From Gemmatimonadota bacterium (GTDB lineage: Bacteria; JAAXHH01): a stretch of DNA of 64,000 nucleotides. Positions 52,092 to 61,557 of the stretch are shown here, piece after piece; the stretch's first letter is position 1, and the number at the start of each line of letters is the position of its first letter. The notes under the pieces are model-generated. The model ran no database searches. It saw nothing but the letters and a program-made list of their open reading frames with translations, and had not been told where the DNA came from. A program made the translations under genes and the position numbers. The stretch covers positions 20,676 through 84,675 of the forward strand of contig VXRC01000039.1 in assembly GCA_009838645.1 (NCBI GenBank), read 5' to 3'.

Positions 52092-52463
52092 ATGAAACGG
52101 ATCATACCGGTGATAGCCGCCTGCTTCGTGATGACGGTCCTGGTCGACGCAACCGTGGACGCCCAGCGCACCCCCCAGAACGTCCAGGTTCTGACGGATC
52201 TCTCCACCCGGGATATACGCGAATACATGAAGTCGGTCAGCAGCGGCATCGGGGAGAAGTGCGACTACTGCCACAATCTGAAAGACTACGCCAGCGACGA
52301 AAAGGAAACGAAGCTCATCGGCCGCGAGTTCATCAGGCTCGTGGAGCAGGTCAACGAGCAGGTGACGGCCATCAACAGCAACGTCATGAAAAAGGAAGAC
52401 CTGCAACTGGTAACCTGCTACACCTGCCACGCCGGTGAACTCACCATCATTTCCGAAGAGTAG
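52092..52463 (+). CDS. Small diheme c-type cytochrome
   Basis: A 123-residue exported protein. AAAGGAG six bases upstream; the signal peptide ends near DATVDAQ. Two heme-attachment motifs, CDYCH (about 57-61) and CYTCH (about 112-116), are each followed by short helices; NVQVLTDLSTRDIREYMKS precedes the first heme. This pattern matches the small photosynthetic-reaction-centre cytochrome-C-like proteins found in non-photosynthetic bacteria. It would carry electrons in the periplasm. No oxidase or reductase partner lies beside it. It is followed by a DUF4412 gene 48 bases later. Confidence 0.87.
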   Translation: MKRIIPVIAACFVMTVLVDATVDAQRTPQNVQVLTDLSTRDIREYMKSVSSGIGEKCDYCHNLKDYASDEKETKLIGREFIRLVEQVNEQVTAINSNVMKKEDLQLVTCYTCHAGELTIISEE

Positions 52464-52511
52464 GCATCCTTCGCTTTTCGCAAACCTCGAATCAGACGGG
52501 GTCATAGAGAC

Positions 52512-53219
52512 GTGACAAAATACGCGGCGATCCCATTGCTGCTGGGCCTCGTCCTGGCGCCCTTTCCATCGGCATCGGCCCAACCGCAGGAAGGCGCCTT
52601 CGAAGGCAGCCTCGACTTCAGCGTGGCGTTCAGCGGAGGCAACCTGCAGGAACGGGCCCAGGTCACCATGCTGGTGCCCGAGTCCTACACCCTCTACATC
52701 AAGGGCGGCCAGACCAAGATCCTCATGCGGGGCGGCATGATCGGCCTGACGATGGGCGAAGTCATCATCGACGGATCGTCGGGCCGCGGATTCGTCATCA
52801 GCCACATGAACAGCAAGGCCTACGAGATCGTCGCGGACCCGAACCTGAAAGAACGGGCCGCGCCGGTCATCGTCGACGAGAACGAAACGACCGTCATCGC
52901 CGGCTACGAATGCAAGAAGTACAGAATCACCCGGGTTAATCCTTCCGGCGGGATGACCCAGTACATGTGGGTCACCGACGCGATAAAGCTGGACCTGGCC
53001 GCTTCCCTCGGAAACGCGTTGAAGGACAGCATGCCCTTCTGGACCGAAGGCCTGACCGGCTTCCCGCTGCAGATCACCACGTCCTTCCCCGGGACCGCCA
53101 TGTCCATGACCCTGACCGCGACCGACGTGAAACCCCACACCGTCGATCCGTCCATATTCGTCGTCCCGGCCGGTTACGCCATCGAGGCCATCAATCCGGG
53201 GCAGCTTTTCGGCAGATGA
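52512..53219 (+). CDS. DUF4412-family secreted protein
   Basis: A 235-residue exported protein starting at GTG 52512. The signal peptide is AIPLLLGLVLAPFPSASAQ. The mature part is a beta-rich DUF4412 domain: FEGSLDFSVAFSGGNLQERA, QVTMLVPESYTLYIKGGQTK, TVIAGYECKKYRITRVNPSG and TATDVKPHTVDPSIFVVPAG. The conserved AGYECKKY element is typical of this family of periplasmic proteins of unknown role. Probably co-transcribed with the diheme cytochrome. A duplicated stop-codon segment lies at its 3' end. Confidence 0.72.
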   Translation: MTKYAAIPLLLGLVLAPFPSASAQPQEGAFEGSLDFSVAFSGGNLQERAQVTMLVPESYTLYIKGGQTKILMRGGMIGLTMGEVIIDGSSGRGFVISHMNSKAYEIVADPNLKERAAPVIVDENETTVIAGYECKKYRITRVNPSGGMTQYMWVTDAIKLDLAASLGNALKDSMPFWTEGLTGFPLQITTSFPGTAMSMTLTATDVKPHTVDPSIFVVPAGYAIEAINPGQLFGR

Positions 53220-53251
53220 CGCAGCCCCGCCCGCTTTTCAGCAGATGACGC
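53204..53251. repeat. Tandem duplication at the DUF4412 stop codon
   Basis: GCTTTTC then G/A and GCAGATGACGC occurs at 53204-53222 and again at 53233-53251 (period 29). The first copy contains the TGA stop of the gene. Confidence 0.85.
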
Positions 53252-53313
53252 GGACCGCCCGGCCTGGTTCCACGGTAAACGCGTGAACGGGCCGCCCGGC
53301 GCCGGGAGTCGTC

Positions 53314-54453
53314 ATGAAAATCGCATCCGTCGAACAGTTCTTCCCACGCCACCGGACCCGGCTCGTCAGGATCACCACGGACACGGGCCTTGACGGTTGG
53401 GGAGAGTCCACCCTCGAAGGGAAGCCCGAAAGCGTGGAAGGCGCGGTGCGGGAGCTTGCCGTCTATCTCGTCGGCAAGGACCCCCTGCGCATCGAGCATC
53501 ACTGGCAGCACATGTACCGCTCGGCCTTCTTCCGGGGCGGCGCCATCCTCATGACCGCCCTGTCCGCCCTGGACCAGGCGCTATGGGACATCGCCGGCAA
53601 GCACTACGGCGTTCCCGTCTACAAGCTGCTCGGCGGCGCCGTGCGCGACCGCATCCGCGTCTACGCCCACTGGGGCATCGGCAACCTGTCCGAGGAAACC
53701 CAGGCCGCTGCCCGGAAACGGCTGGACATGTTGCTGGAAAGCGGGTACACGGCCTTCAAGTCCGGCCCCGGCGGCAAGTGGCGCGGTCATGAGCCGCCGG
53801 CCGTCATCGACGAGTTCGTCGAATGCGCCTTTCTCATGCGGGAATGGGTGGGACCGGACGTGGAACTCGCCTTCGATTTCCACGGGAAGATGACCCCCGC
53901 CCTGGCCATCGAGATCTGCCACGAGATCAAGGACATGCGGCCCATGTTCGTGGAGGAGCCGGTGCCGCAGGAGAACGTGGACGCCCTCAAGCTCGTCTCG
54001 GACCACGTCACCTTCCCCATCGCCACGGGCGAGCGGCTGCTGAGCCGCTGGGAGTTCCGCCAGGTCTTCGAGAAACAGGCCGCGGCCTACATCCAGCCGG
54101 ACGGTTCCCACGCCGGCGGCATCACCGAACTGAAGAAGATCGCCAACATGGCCGAGGTCTACTACATCCACGTGCTGCCCCACTGCGCCATCGGGCCCGT
54201 GGCCTTCACGTCCTGCATGCACGTGGACGCCGTGATCCCGAACTTCCTCGCCCAGGAACAGGTGGACTGGGCGCTCGGCGGAGACATCCTGAAGGAGCAC
54301 TGGAAGGTCGTCGACGGCCATATCGAATTGCCCGAAAAACCCGGACTGGGCATCGAGATCGACGAGCAGGCGATCAGCGAACGGACGCCGTACCGGGAGG
54401 AACTGGGCGGCGAGCATTTCTACGACACGGACGGCAGCGTGGCGGACTGGTAA
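53314..54453 (+). CDS. Enolase-superfamily sugar-acid dehydratase (galactonate-dehydratase-like)
   Basis: A 379-residue enzyme. GGGAG six bases upstream. The N-terminal capping domain is followed by a barrel with [20 protein letters not shown], metal ligands in [12 protein letters not shown] (Asp and the paired His), [10 protein letters not shown] (Glu) and [13 protein letters not shown] (Glu), plus a late His in [12 protein letters not shown]. This His/His arrangement is that of D-galactonate and related dehydratases, which produce 2-keto-3-deoxy sugar acids. It heads a plus-strand group with a YtcJ amidohydrolase 22 bases downstream. The exact sugar acid is not determined. Confidence 0.86.
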   Translation: MKIASVEQFFPRHRTRLVRITTDTGLDGWGESTLEGKPESVEGAVRELAVYLVGKDPLRIEHHWQHMYRSAFFRGGAILMTALSALDQALWDIAGKHYGVPVYKLLGGAVRDRIRVYAHWGIGNLSEETQAAARKRLDMLLESGYTAFKSGPGGKWRGHEPPAVIDEFVECAFLMREWVGPDVELAFDFHGKMTPALAIEICHEIKDMRPMFVEEPVPQENVDALKLVSDHVTFPIATGERLLSRWEFRQVFEKQAAAYIQPDGSHAGGITELKKIANMAEVYYIHVLPHCAIGPVAFTSCMHVDAVIPNFLAQEQVDWALGGDILKEHWKVVDGHIELPEKPGLGIEIDEQAISERTPYREELGGEHFYDTDGSVADW

Positions 54454-54475
54454 CCCGAAGAGACGGGGAGATTCC

Positions 54476-56236
54476 ATGTTTAGATACGTAATCGCAGCTT
54501 CGTTCATCCTGCCCGTGCTGGCCCTGCTGTCCGGCTGCTCGCCATCTCCGGCACCGGCCTCTCTGGTCGTCCGGGACGCCCGCGTCTGGACCGGGCAGTC
54601 CGGGCAGTCCGGGCGGTCCGGGCAGTCCACGCAGTCCACGCAGTCCGGGCAGTCCGGCCAACCTGAACAGTCCCGCCAGCCCGGGCGGTCCGGGCAGTCC
54701 CACCAACCCTGGGCAGAGGCGCTCGCCGTATCGGGTGACCGCATCCTGGCGGTGGGTTCGAACGATGAGATGGACGCCCTGACCCGCGACGGGACGCGGG
54801 TCATCGAGGGCGGCGGACGGCTAGTGACGCCCGGGTTCATCGACACCCACGTGCACTTCATATCGGGCGGGTTCAACCTCTCGTCCGTCCAGTTGCGGGA
54901 CGCGCCGACCCCGCAGGTGTTCGTTGACCGCATCGCCGAATTCGCCCGGGGCCTGGAGCCGGGCGTCTGGATCCTCGGAGGCGACTGGGACCACGAGCAG
55001 TGGGGCGGAGAGCTTCCCCGGCGGGACTGGATCGATTCGGTGACGACGGACAACCCGGTCTGGGTCAACCGGCTCGACGGGCACATGGCCCTGGCGAACA
55101 CGGCCGCGCTGACCGCCGCCGGTGTGACGAAGGATACGGAGGAGGTCGACGGCGGAACCATCGAGCGGTATGAAGACGGCGAACCCGCGGGCATCCTGAA
55201 GGACAACGCCATGTACCTCGTCGACCGGGTCATTCCCGACGCGCCCGACGCCTTGAAGGACCGCGCCCTGGATTCGGCGATGGACTACGTGGCAGCCCAG
55301 GGGGTCACGTCGGTCCACGACATGGGCTCATGGAGCAACGTGGCGGTCTTCGAACGGGCCCGGTCCGAGGGCCGGATGAAGACGCGGATTTACGCCGCCA
55401 TACCGCTTTGGGACTGGCAGACGCTCGAAGCACGGGTCGACTCGGCCGGCCGGGGTGACGAATGGGTCCGCCTCGGCGGCCTGAAGGGCTTCGTGGACGG
55501 TTCCCTGGGATCGCACACGGCCGCCTTCATGGATCCATTCACCGACGCGCCGGACGACCGGGGGCTGTTCATCAGCACCAGAGAAGACCTGTACGCGTGG
55601 ACCTCCGGGGCCGACCGGGCCGGCCTGCACGTGATGGTCCACGCCATCGGCGACCGGGCCATCAGGGTTCAGCTGGACATCTTCGAGCGCGTCGTGGCCG
55701 AGAACGGTTCCCGGGACCGCCGCTTCCGGATCGAGCACGCCCAGCACATCGACCCGGGCGACATCGCGCGGTTCGCCGCCCAGGACGTGATCCCCAGCAT
55801 GCAGCCCTACCACGCCATCGACGACGGCCGGTGGGCAACAAAGGTCATCGGTCCGGAGCGGATCAAGACGACCTACGCCTTCCGGTCACTCCTGGACTCC
55901 GGGGCGCGGCTCGCCCTGGGCAGCGACTGGTCCGTGGCCCCCGCAACGCCGATCGAAGGGATCTACGCCGCGGTCACGCGCCGCACGCTGGACGATCTGA
56001 ACCCCGATGGATGGGTGCCCGAGCAGAAGATCACCGTGGAAGAAGCCCTGCGCGGATACACGCTGGACGCGGCCTACGCCTCCTACGAGGAGGACATCAA
56101 GGGATCGCTGGAACCCGGCAAGCTCGCGGATTTCGTGATCCTGGACCGCGACCTGACCGCTATCCCGCCGGAGGAAATCAGGGACGCGAAAGTTGACCTG
56201 ACGGTCGTAGGCGGAAAAATCGTCTATGAACGGTGA
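54476..56236 (+). CDS. YtcJ-like amidohydrolase lipoprotein with Gln/Ser/Gly repeat insertion
   Basis: A 586-residue protein. GGGGAG six bases upstream; a lipobox LLSGC at about 18-22 predicts lipid anchoring. Residues 40-85 are an insertion of GQS-type units (9-bp DNA repeats at 54590-54710) splitting the first strand of the domain. The rest is a family-3 amidohydrolase: [15 protein letters not shown] (metal HxH), [59 protein letters not shown] and LALGSDWSV. The substrate is unknown. Its 3' end overlaps the phosphopantetheinyl transferase gene by 11 bases. Confidence 0.88.
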   Translation: MFRYVIAASFILPVLALLSGCSPSPAPASLVVRDARVWTGQSGQSGRSGQSTQSTQSGQSGQPEQSRQPGRSGQSHQPWAEALAVSGDRILAVGSNDEMDALTRDGTRVIEGGGRLVTPGFIDTHVHFISGGFNLSSVQLRDAPTPQVFVDRIAEFARGLEPGVWILGGDWDHEQWGGELPRRDWIDSVTTDNPVWVNRLDGHMALANTAALTAAGVTKDTEEVDGGTIERYEDGEPAGILKDNAMYLVDRVIPDAPDALKDRALDSAMDYVAAQGVTSVHDMGSWSNVAVFERARSEGRMKTRIYAAIPLWDWQTLEARVDSAGRGDEWVRLGGLKGFVDGSLGSHTAAFMDPFTDAPDDRGLFISTREDLYAWTSGADRAGLHVMVHAIGDRAIRVQLDIFERVVAENGSRDRRFRIEHAQHIDPGDIARFAAQDVIPSMQPYHAIDDGRWATKVIGPERIKTTYAFRSLLDSGARLALGSDWSVAPATPIEGIYAAVTRRTLDDLNPDGWVPEQKITVEEALRGYTLDAAYASYEEDIKGSLEPGKLADFVILDRDLTAIPPEEIRDAKVDLTVVGGKIVYER

Positions 56237-57017
56237 CGGCACCGGGTACACCAGGACGTGGCAGGCGGCGCCCGCCGAACCGATCGGGGAGCGGCAGCCC
56301 GCGGAAGGCGAGATGCACGTCTGGCGGGCTTCTCTCGATCTGCCGCGGGACCGGGTCGGGGAGTTGGAGCGTTTCCTGGCGGCCGACGAACTCGAACGGG
56401 CGAAGCGGTTCCTCGTGCGCAGCGCGCGGGATCGGTACACGGTCGCACGGGCCGTCCTTCGAAATCTCCTCTCCCGTTACGTATCCGCCGCGCCTGCCGA
56501 CCTGCGCTTCCACTATACCGAATACGGCAAGCCGGAACTCGCCCACCCGGCGACTTCTATCCGGTTCAACGTGTCCCATTCCCACGGCCTGGCCGTATAC
56601 GCGGTCACGGCGGGCGTGCCGGTGGGGATCGACGTGGAGTACCTGCATCGCCGCGCGACTATGGACCGGCTGAAGATCGCCCACCGCGTTTTTTCCGACC
56701 GGGAATACAACGAACTGGCCTCCATGCCCCGTTACCGGCGCGACGAGGCCTTCCTGGCCTGCTGGACGCGGAAAGAGGCCTTCGTCAAGGCCATCGGCCA
56801 GGGCCTGTCCTGCCCCCTTGACCAGTTCGACGTCTCCGTCGACCCAAACGATCCGCCCGAATTGCGGGCCACGCAATGGGACCCTTTGGAGACGGACCGC
56901 TGGTCCATGGCGTCCGTCGACCCCGGACCAGACTATATCGGGGCGCTGGCCGTGCCGGCCCGGAACCTGAAGATCACCCGATGGCAGTGGAACCACGACC
57001 AGATCGAAGGAAACTGA
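56226..57017 (+). CDS. 4'-phosphopantetheinyl transferase (Sfp type)
   Basis: A 263-residue enzyme that transfers phosphopantetheine from CoA to carrier proteins. Signature motifs are IRFNVSHSHGLAVYAV, VPVGIDVEYLHRR (Mg-binding Asp and Glu) and ACWTRKEAFVKAIGQGL (WxxKEA). The length fits the Sfp rather than the small AcpS class. No polyketide or peptide synthetase is present in the window. Translation is coupled to the upstream amidohydrolase. Confidence 0.92.
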   Translation: MNGDGTGYTRTWQAAPAEPIGERQPAEGEMHVWRASLDLPRDRVGELERFLAADELERAKRFLVRSARDRYTVARAVLRNLLSRYVSAAPADLRFHYTEYGKPELAHPATSIRFNVSHSHGLAVYAVTAGVPVGIDVEYLHRRATMDRLKIAHRVFSDREYNELASMPRYRRDEAFLACWTRKEAFVKAIGQGLSCPLDQFDVSVDPNDPPELRATQWDPLETDRWSMASVDPGPDYIGALAVPARNLKITRWQWNHDQIEGN

Positions 57018-57110
57018 CGGAACCTGCGAAGGCCCTACGGAACCTTCGAAGTCCCGATCGAACCTGCGACGCCCGGCTGGGAGATGCGACGTCCCGGCTG
57101 GGCTGACCGG
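57011..57110. repeat. Degenerate tandem repeats between transferase and RraA-like genes
   Basis: About four imperfect units of roughly 20 bases containing GAACCTGCGA, GAACCTTCGA or TGCGACGTCCCGGCTGGG fill the spacer, beginning at the transferase stop. A further example of the repeat expansion in this genome. Confidence 0.6.
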
Positions 57111-57179
57111 GACATGCCCGCGGGGAGCACTCGTGTTCGACCGAAGCCGCCCGCTGAAACTGACGCCCGAGGAGCACCC

Positions 57180-58064
57180 ATGTCCGACAAATTCTGCCCG
57201 CTGAACCTGGCCCCGGAGGAACTCATCGAGTACACGCCGGACTGGGACGGCGAACGCTTCCCGGACGGACGGCCCAAAGTGCCGGACGGGATCATCGAGC
57301 GGATGAGGAACGTGTCCATCACCCAGGCCTGGGGCGTGATGCGCGGCGCGGGCTACGAACACCAGTACGAGGGCGGATGGATGCAGACCCATCCCGGCAA
57401 GACGCTCGTGGGCCGGGCCCTTACGGCCATGTACATGCCCCGGCGGCCGGCCATGCGCACGTTGATGGAAGCGAAAGGCGCCGCCGCCGGCTGCATCGGC
57501 GACCAGATCTCCTGGCCCATCGACATGCTCGTATCCGGCGATATCTACGTGGCGGACACCTACGGCAAGGTGGACGAGGGGCCAATCATCGGCGACAACC
57601 TGGCCACGGCCATCTACGCCAATTCAGGCAACGGCGTGGTCTTCGACGGGTCGGTGCGGGACCTGGAAGGCATCGAGGAACTGGAGGACTTCGCCTGCTT
57701 CGTCCGGGGCTGGCACCCCTCCTACGCCTCGCCCACGATCATGCTCCTGGGCGTCAACACCGCGGTGCGCATCGGCCAGGCTACCGTCATGCCCGGCGAC
57801 GTCGTCCTGGGCAAGCGCGAAGGCGTCGTCTTCATCCCGCCCCACCTCGCGGAGACCGTGGTGAAGACCTCCGAACTCGTCCAGCTGAGGGATATGTTCG
57901 GCAAGCAGCGGCTGCGGGAGGGGAAATACACGCCCGGCCAGATCGACGACCGGTGGACGGACGGGATGGAAGCGGATTTCTCGGAATGGCTCGAGGGCCA
58001 CATGGACGAACTGCCGGTCCCGAAGGAAGCCATCCAGGACCTGCTGAAGGAACGGACATGGTGA
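57180..58064 (+). CDS. RraA-like / HMG-aldolase family protein
   Basis: A 294-residue protein. GAGGAG seven bases upstream supports ATG 57180. The RraA-like fold is marked by ISITQAWGVMRG-type sequence (VSITQAWGVMRGAGYEHQY), GPIIGDNLATAIYANSGN and VVFDGSVRDLEGIEE, the last containing the Arg-Asp pair of class II pyruvate aldolases. Unlike E. coli RraA (161 residues) it has about 60 extra residues at each end. It may be a retro-aldolase for a keto acid made by the upstream dehydratase, or a regulator; enzyme function is more likely given the context. Confidence 0.82.
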   Translation: MSDKFCPLNLAPEELIEYTPDWDGERFPDGRPKVPDGIIERMRNVSITQAWGVMRGAGYEHQYEGGWMQTHPGKTLVGRALTAMYMPRRPAMRTLMEAKGAAAGCIGDQISWPIDMLVSGDIYVADTYGKVDEGPIIGDNLATAIYANSGNGVVFDGSVRDLEGIEELEDFACFVRGWHPSYASPTIMLLGVNTAVRIGQATVMPGDVVLGKREGVVFIPPHLAETVVKTSELVQLRDMFGKQRLREGKYTPGQIDDRWTDGMEADFSEWLEGHMDELPVPKEAIQDLLKERTW

Positions 58065-58117
58065 GGGAGGTTTACTCCCAAAGTGCGCGCAAACGGGTTC
58101 GAGGTCAATTCCCATCC

Positions 58118-61100
58118 TCAGACCGAGTCGGCATGCGATTTCGTACCGTCCTCTCTGCCGGATATCCCGATAAAACGGTCGTAGTAGGCCGTCAGTCTGG
58201 CCAGGATGCGCTCTCTGTTTTGAGATCGTTCACCGCCAGGTGAGAATCGACCCCCTGGAGGCAGGACAGTGGAAAGGGCTGTGCCGGTCGTTGGCACGCC
58301 CCCGTCGCGAAAAGCATTGCGCATAAAACGTATCGTCGCGTCTCGATCAACTTGCTCGCTCGATATGATCTGCTCAAGTTCCTCGGTCTTTCGTTCCTCG
58401 ACGAAACGCTTCCAGTCCCTATCCACTTCGGAATGGTCACCAAGCGAAGCAATGAACTGATGGATAAGGTCTTTCTTGTTCCGCAGCTCAACGCTTGAAT
58501 GCACGGCTTTTTCTATATCGACCAAAATCTCTTTGTCTCTGCGATGGCCGTCGTGGAACTTTTTCACGAGTGCCAGAATGTAATCGATATTGATCTCGAT
58601 CTGCTTAATCAGCTCCATCTCGAAGACCAGATCGTCGTTGACGTTCGCGCTTTCTTCGTCCCCGCCCGATCGAAAGTCATCGTACAGGTCGATATACATA
58701 CTGTGGTAGTCCTGTTGATCGCGCGCTGAGAGTATCTCATTGCCCTTGAACTCATCGAAGGCCGTCAGGATATTACGGATACGTAGAATGGCCCCGTAAA
58801 GCTTGATGAAATCCCGCTGGGACTGCTCGCCAACGATGTTAGCTCCGACAGGATACTTTTCTAGTAACTCATTTACCAGGTCGGCGTACCCGCGCACCTG
58901 CCGGTCTCCGTCCTGATAGCCGCAGTAGTAGTCGCGGTAGGTCTTCAGCAGCACCAGACCGCCTGCCTCCCGGTCGCCGAAGAGCGCGATGGACTCGTTC
59001 GTGGCCTGCTCCAGGTTGCGAAAGCAGACGATGTTGCCGAATGTCTTTACACTGTTGAGAATGCGATTGGTGCGCGAAAACGCCTGGAGCAATCCGTGCA
59101 GGCGCAGATTCCTATCTACCCATAGCGTATTCACCGTCGTTGCGTCGAATCCCGTCAGGAACATGTTGACCACGAGGAGGACGTCGATTTCGCGGTTTTT
59201 TACCCGTTCGCTCACGTCCTTGTAGTAATTCTGAAACTTGTCGGACGACGTATCGTACGATGTTGCGAAAAGGATGTTGTAGTCCTCGATCGCGCCGTCG
59301 AGGAAGTGACGTGAACTCGCGTCAAGCCCGCTCGTATCGTCTGGGTTCTCATCCACCATTCCGTCCAGGTCTTCATCGTTCACGCCGAAGCTGTAGATCA
59401 ACGCCACCTTCAGTTTTCTGTCACTTGGCGCATCAGATAGTTGCCGCTTGAATTCCGAGTAATACTGTCTGGCCATTTCAATAGAGGCTACGGCGAATAT
59501 CGAATTGAATCCGGCGAGACGCCGATCCTTCAGCTTGTAGAAACTGTTTCGCTTGGTCTTCCGGTCGAAGTGCTTGCAGATGTAGCGCACGATATTCGCG
59601 ACCCGTTCCGGAGAGGCCAGCGCCGCCTTGCGATCTATATCGGCCACCTGCTCGTCCTCGATATCCTCCGCCTCTTTGATTGTCGAGACATAGTCTACCT
59701 TAAACGGCAATACGTTCTTGTCCGCGATGGCGTCCGCGATCGTGTAGGTGTGCGCCTTCTCGCCGAATGCCTGTTCGGTGGTCTTCAGGTCGGGCCGTCC
59801 CCCGGAAGCGGCGTTGGCCGCAAAGATCGGCGTGCCGGTGAATCCGAAAAGATGATACTTCGAGAATGACTTTGTTATCGCGGCGTGCATTTCGCCGAAC
59901 TGCGAGCGATGGCACTCGTCGAATATGAGGACCACATGTCTTTTAAAAACCTCGTGTTCACGGTTCCGCCTTACAAACCGGTCCAGTTTCTGAATCGTCG
60001 TGATGATGATACGGGCGTTCGGGTCTTCAAGCTGCCTTTGCAGGATCGCCGTGCTGGTGTTGCTGTTTGCGGCGCCCTTCTCGAACTTGTCGTACTCCTT
60101 CATGGTCTGGTAGTCCAGATCCTTCCGGTCCACTACGAACAGGACCTTGTCGACATGTTCCAGCCTGCTTGCCAGCTGCGCCGTCTTGAAACTCGTCAGG
60201 GTCTTGCCCGATCCAGTGGTGTGCCATATATACCCCCCAGCCTCGACCGTGCCCAGTTTCCGGTGGTTGGCGCTGATGACGATTCGATTCAGTATGCGTT
60301 CCGTCGCGACGATCTGGTAAGGTCTCATGACTAGCAACAGCCGGTCGGTGGTGAATACGCAGTACCGGGTCAGGACATTAAGCAGTGTGTGCTTTGAGAA
60401 GAAGGTCCGAGAGAAATTTACCAGGTCCCTGATAGGCTGATTGGCCGCATCGGCCCACCAACTTGTGAATTCGAAGCTGTTGCTCGATCGCTTGACGTAC
60501 TTCGCCGAGCCCTGTCGGGTTTCCTTAACGTGCTGCATGCGGGTTGTGTTGCTGTAGTACTTCGTGTTCGTGCCATTCGAAATTACAAAAAGCTGGATGT
60601 ATTCGTAAAGCCCCGCCTCCGCCCAGAAACTCTCGCGCTGATAGCGATTGATCTGATTGAATGCCTCACGTATCGGTACGCCGCGGCGCTTGAGTTCGAC
60701 GTGGACCAGCGGCAGCCCGTTGACCAGCACAGTAACGTCGTATCGGTTAGCATGCAGCCCGCTGTCGGTTGAGTACTGCCTGATGACCTGCAGTTTGTTG
60801 TCGTGGATGTTGTTCTTGCTTAGTAGATAGATGTTTTTCTTCGATCCGTCGTCGCGGTTAAGGATCTTTACATAATCTTCCTGAATCGTAGCGGTTTTTT
60901 CTTCGATACCGTCGTTCCGGTTTGCCAATTCGCCGTCGAAGAACTGCTTCCATTCGCTGTCGCTGAAACTGTAGTCATTGAGTTCCTCCAGTTGGCTTCG
61001 GAGATTTGCAACCAGGCTGTCTTCTTGCGTAATCTGGACATACTCGTACGCCTGTAACCTGAGCTGGTCGATGAAGGCGCACTCGAGTTCCGCCTCGCTC

Positions 61101-61198
61101 TGGTAGCTGTCGGCGTGGTACTCCACGGGTGCGTATTCCGCCACCACGGTGCTTTGCGCCTGCTCGGCGACGACCTTATAGACAGAGGTTTCACTCAT
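58118..61198 (-). CDS. hsdR: Type I restriction enzyme, R subunit
   Basis: A 1026-residue restriction/translocase subunit, about the length of EcoR124I HsdR. The N-terminal nuclease has Asp154, Glu168 and Lys170 in RYDVTVLVNGLPLVHVELK, and FNQINRY supplies the QxxxY motif. The SF2 helicase begins with TTGSGKT at 327-333, DECH at 427-430 and FGFTGTPIF; VVNMFLTGFDA and QAFSRTNRI are later helicase motifs. The C-terminal region is helical for binding HsdM. Cleaves foreign DNA after ATP-driven translocation. GC content is visibly lower than in neighbouring genes, consistent with transfer. hsdM is expected beyond the right edge. Confidence 0.95.
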   Translation of the reverse strand: MSETSVYKVVAEQAQSTVVAEYAPVEYHADSYQSEAELECAFIDQLRLQAYEYVQITQEDSLVANLRSQLEELNDYSFSDSEWKQFFDGELANRNDGIEEKTATIQEDYVKILNRDDGSKKNIYLLSKNNIHDNKLQVIRQYSTDSGLHANRYDVTVLVNGLPLVHVELKRRGVPIREAFNQINRYQRESFWAEAGLYEYIQLFVISNGTNTKYYSNTTRMQHVKETRQGSAKYVKRSSNSFEFTSWWADAANQPIRDLVNFSRTFFSKHTLLNVLTRYCVFTTDRLLLVMRPYQIVATERILNRIVISANHRKLGTVEAGGYIWHTTGSGKTLTSFKTAQLASRLEHVDKVLFVVDRKDLDYQTMKEYDKFEKGAANSNTSTAILQRQLEDPNARIIITTIQKLDRFVRRNREHEVFKRHVVLIFDECHRSQFGEMHAAITKSFSKYHLFGFTGTPIFAANAASGGRPDLKTTEQAFGEKAHTYTIADAIADKNVLPFKVDYVSTIKEAEDIEDEQVADIDRKAALASPERVANIVRYICKHFDRKTKRNSFYKLKDRRLAGFNSIFAVASIEMARQYYSEFKRQLSDAPSDRKLKVALIYSFGVNDEDLDGMVDENPDDTSGLDASSRHFLDGAIEDYNILFATSYDTSSDKFQNYYKDVSERVKNREIDVLLVVNMFLTGFDATTVNTLWVDRNLRLHGLLQAFSRTNRILNSVKTFGNIVCFRNLEQATNESIALFGDREAGGLVLLKTYRDYYCGYQDGDRQVRGYADLVNELLEKYPVGANIVGEQSQRDFIKLYGAILRIRNILTAFDEFKGNEILSARDQQDYHSMYIDLYDDFRSGGDEESANVNDDLVFEMELIKQIEINIDYILALVKKFHDGHRRDKEILVDIEKAVHSSVELRNKKDLIHQFIASLGDHSEVDRDWKRFVEERKTEELEQIISSEQVDRDATIRFMRNAFRDGGVPTTGTALSTVLPPGGRFSPGGERSQNRERILARLTAYYDRFIGISGREDGTKSHADSV

Positions 61199-61346
61199 TA
61201 TAAAGTTTCCGCAAGCTTCCGCGACACCGAATCCTGTGCTACCCCGCGCGACCGGCTCTCACCCGGGCCGCCTACCGCCCGAACCGGATGCGATGACATA
61301 GTTTACGTCGGTGACAGGGGAAAAAACGGAGTTTCAGTAGGCGTAC

Positions 61347-61375
61347 AAAATACCTTTGGCCCGGCTCCGTGTCAA
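61347..61375 (-). promoter_or_regulatory. Promoter for hsdR
   Basis: Minus-strand TTGACA (61370-61375), 17-base spacer, TATTTT (61347-61352). The leader to the hsdR ATG would be about 140 bases. Its -35 context TTGACACGGAG is shared with the promoter at 12741-12769. hsdR therefore need not depend on transcription from hsdM/hsdS. Confidence 0.78.
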
Positions 61376-61468
61376 GGCACCAAGGCGGAATACCTTCCTG
61401 CCCGGTATTGAGGCCAGCCCAAGGGATGGGGTTCCGGACCAGCGGTCTCCGAGAACCGGTTTTACGCT

Positions 61469-61497
61469 TTGACTATTGCTATTTCAGGCTTTAGAAT
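61469..61497 (+). promoter_or_regulatory. Promoter for the OLD-like gene
   Basis: TTGACT (61469-61474), 17-base spacer, TAGAAT (61492-61497), about 60 bases before the TTG start. Confidence 0.78.
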
Positions 61498-61557
61498 GCC
61501 GTACATCGTCCGGTGCTGGTCGGCGAAGCAATTTCGAACGCATAAGGAACATGGATC

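Larger units (their letters stand above)
61199..61557. other. Divergent promoter region of the defence locus
   Basis: A 359-base spacer with two well-formed, oppositely oriented promoters (61347-61375 and 61469-61497). No gene is seen. Confidence 0.7.
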
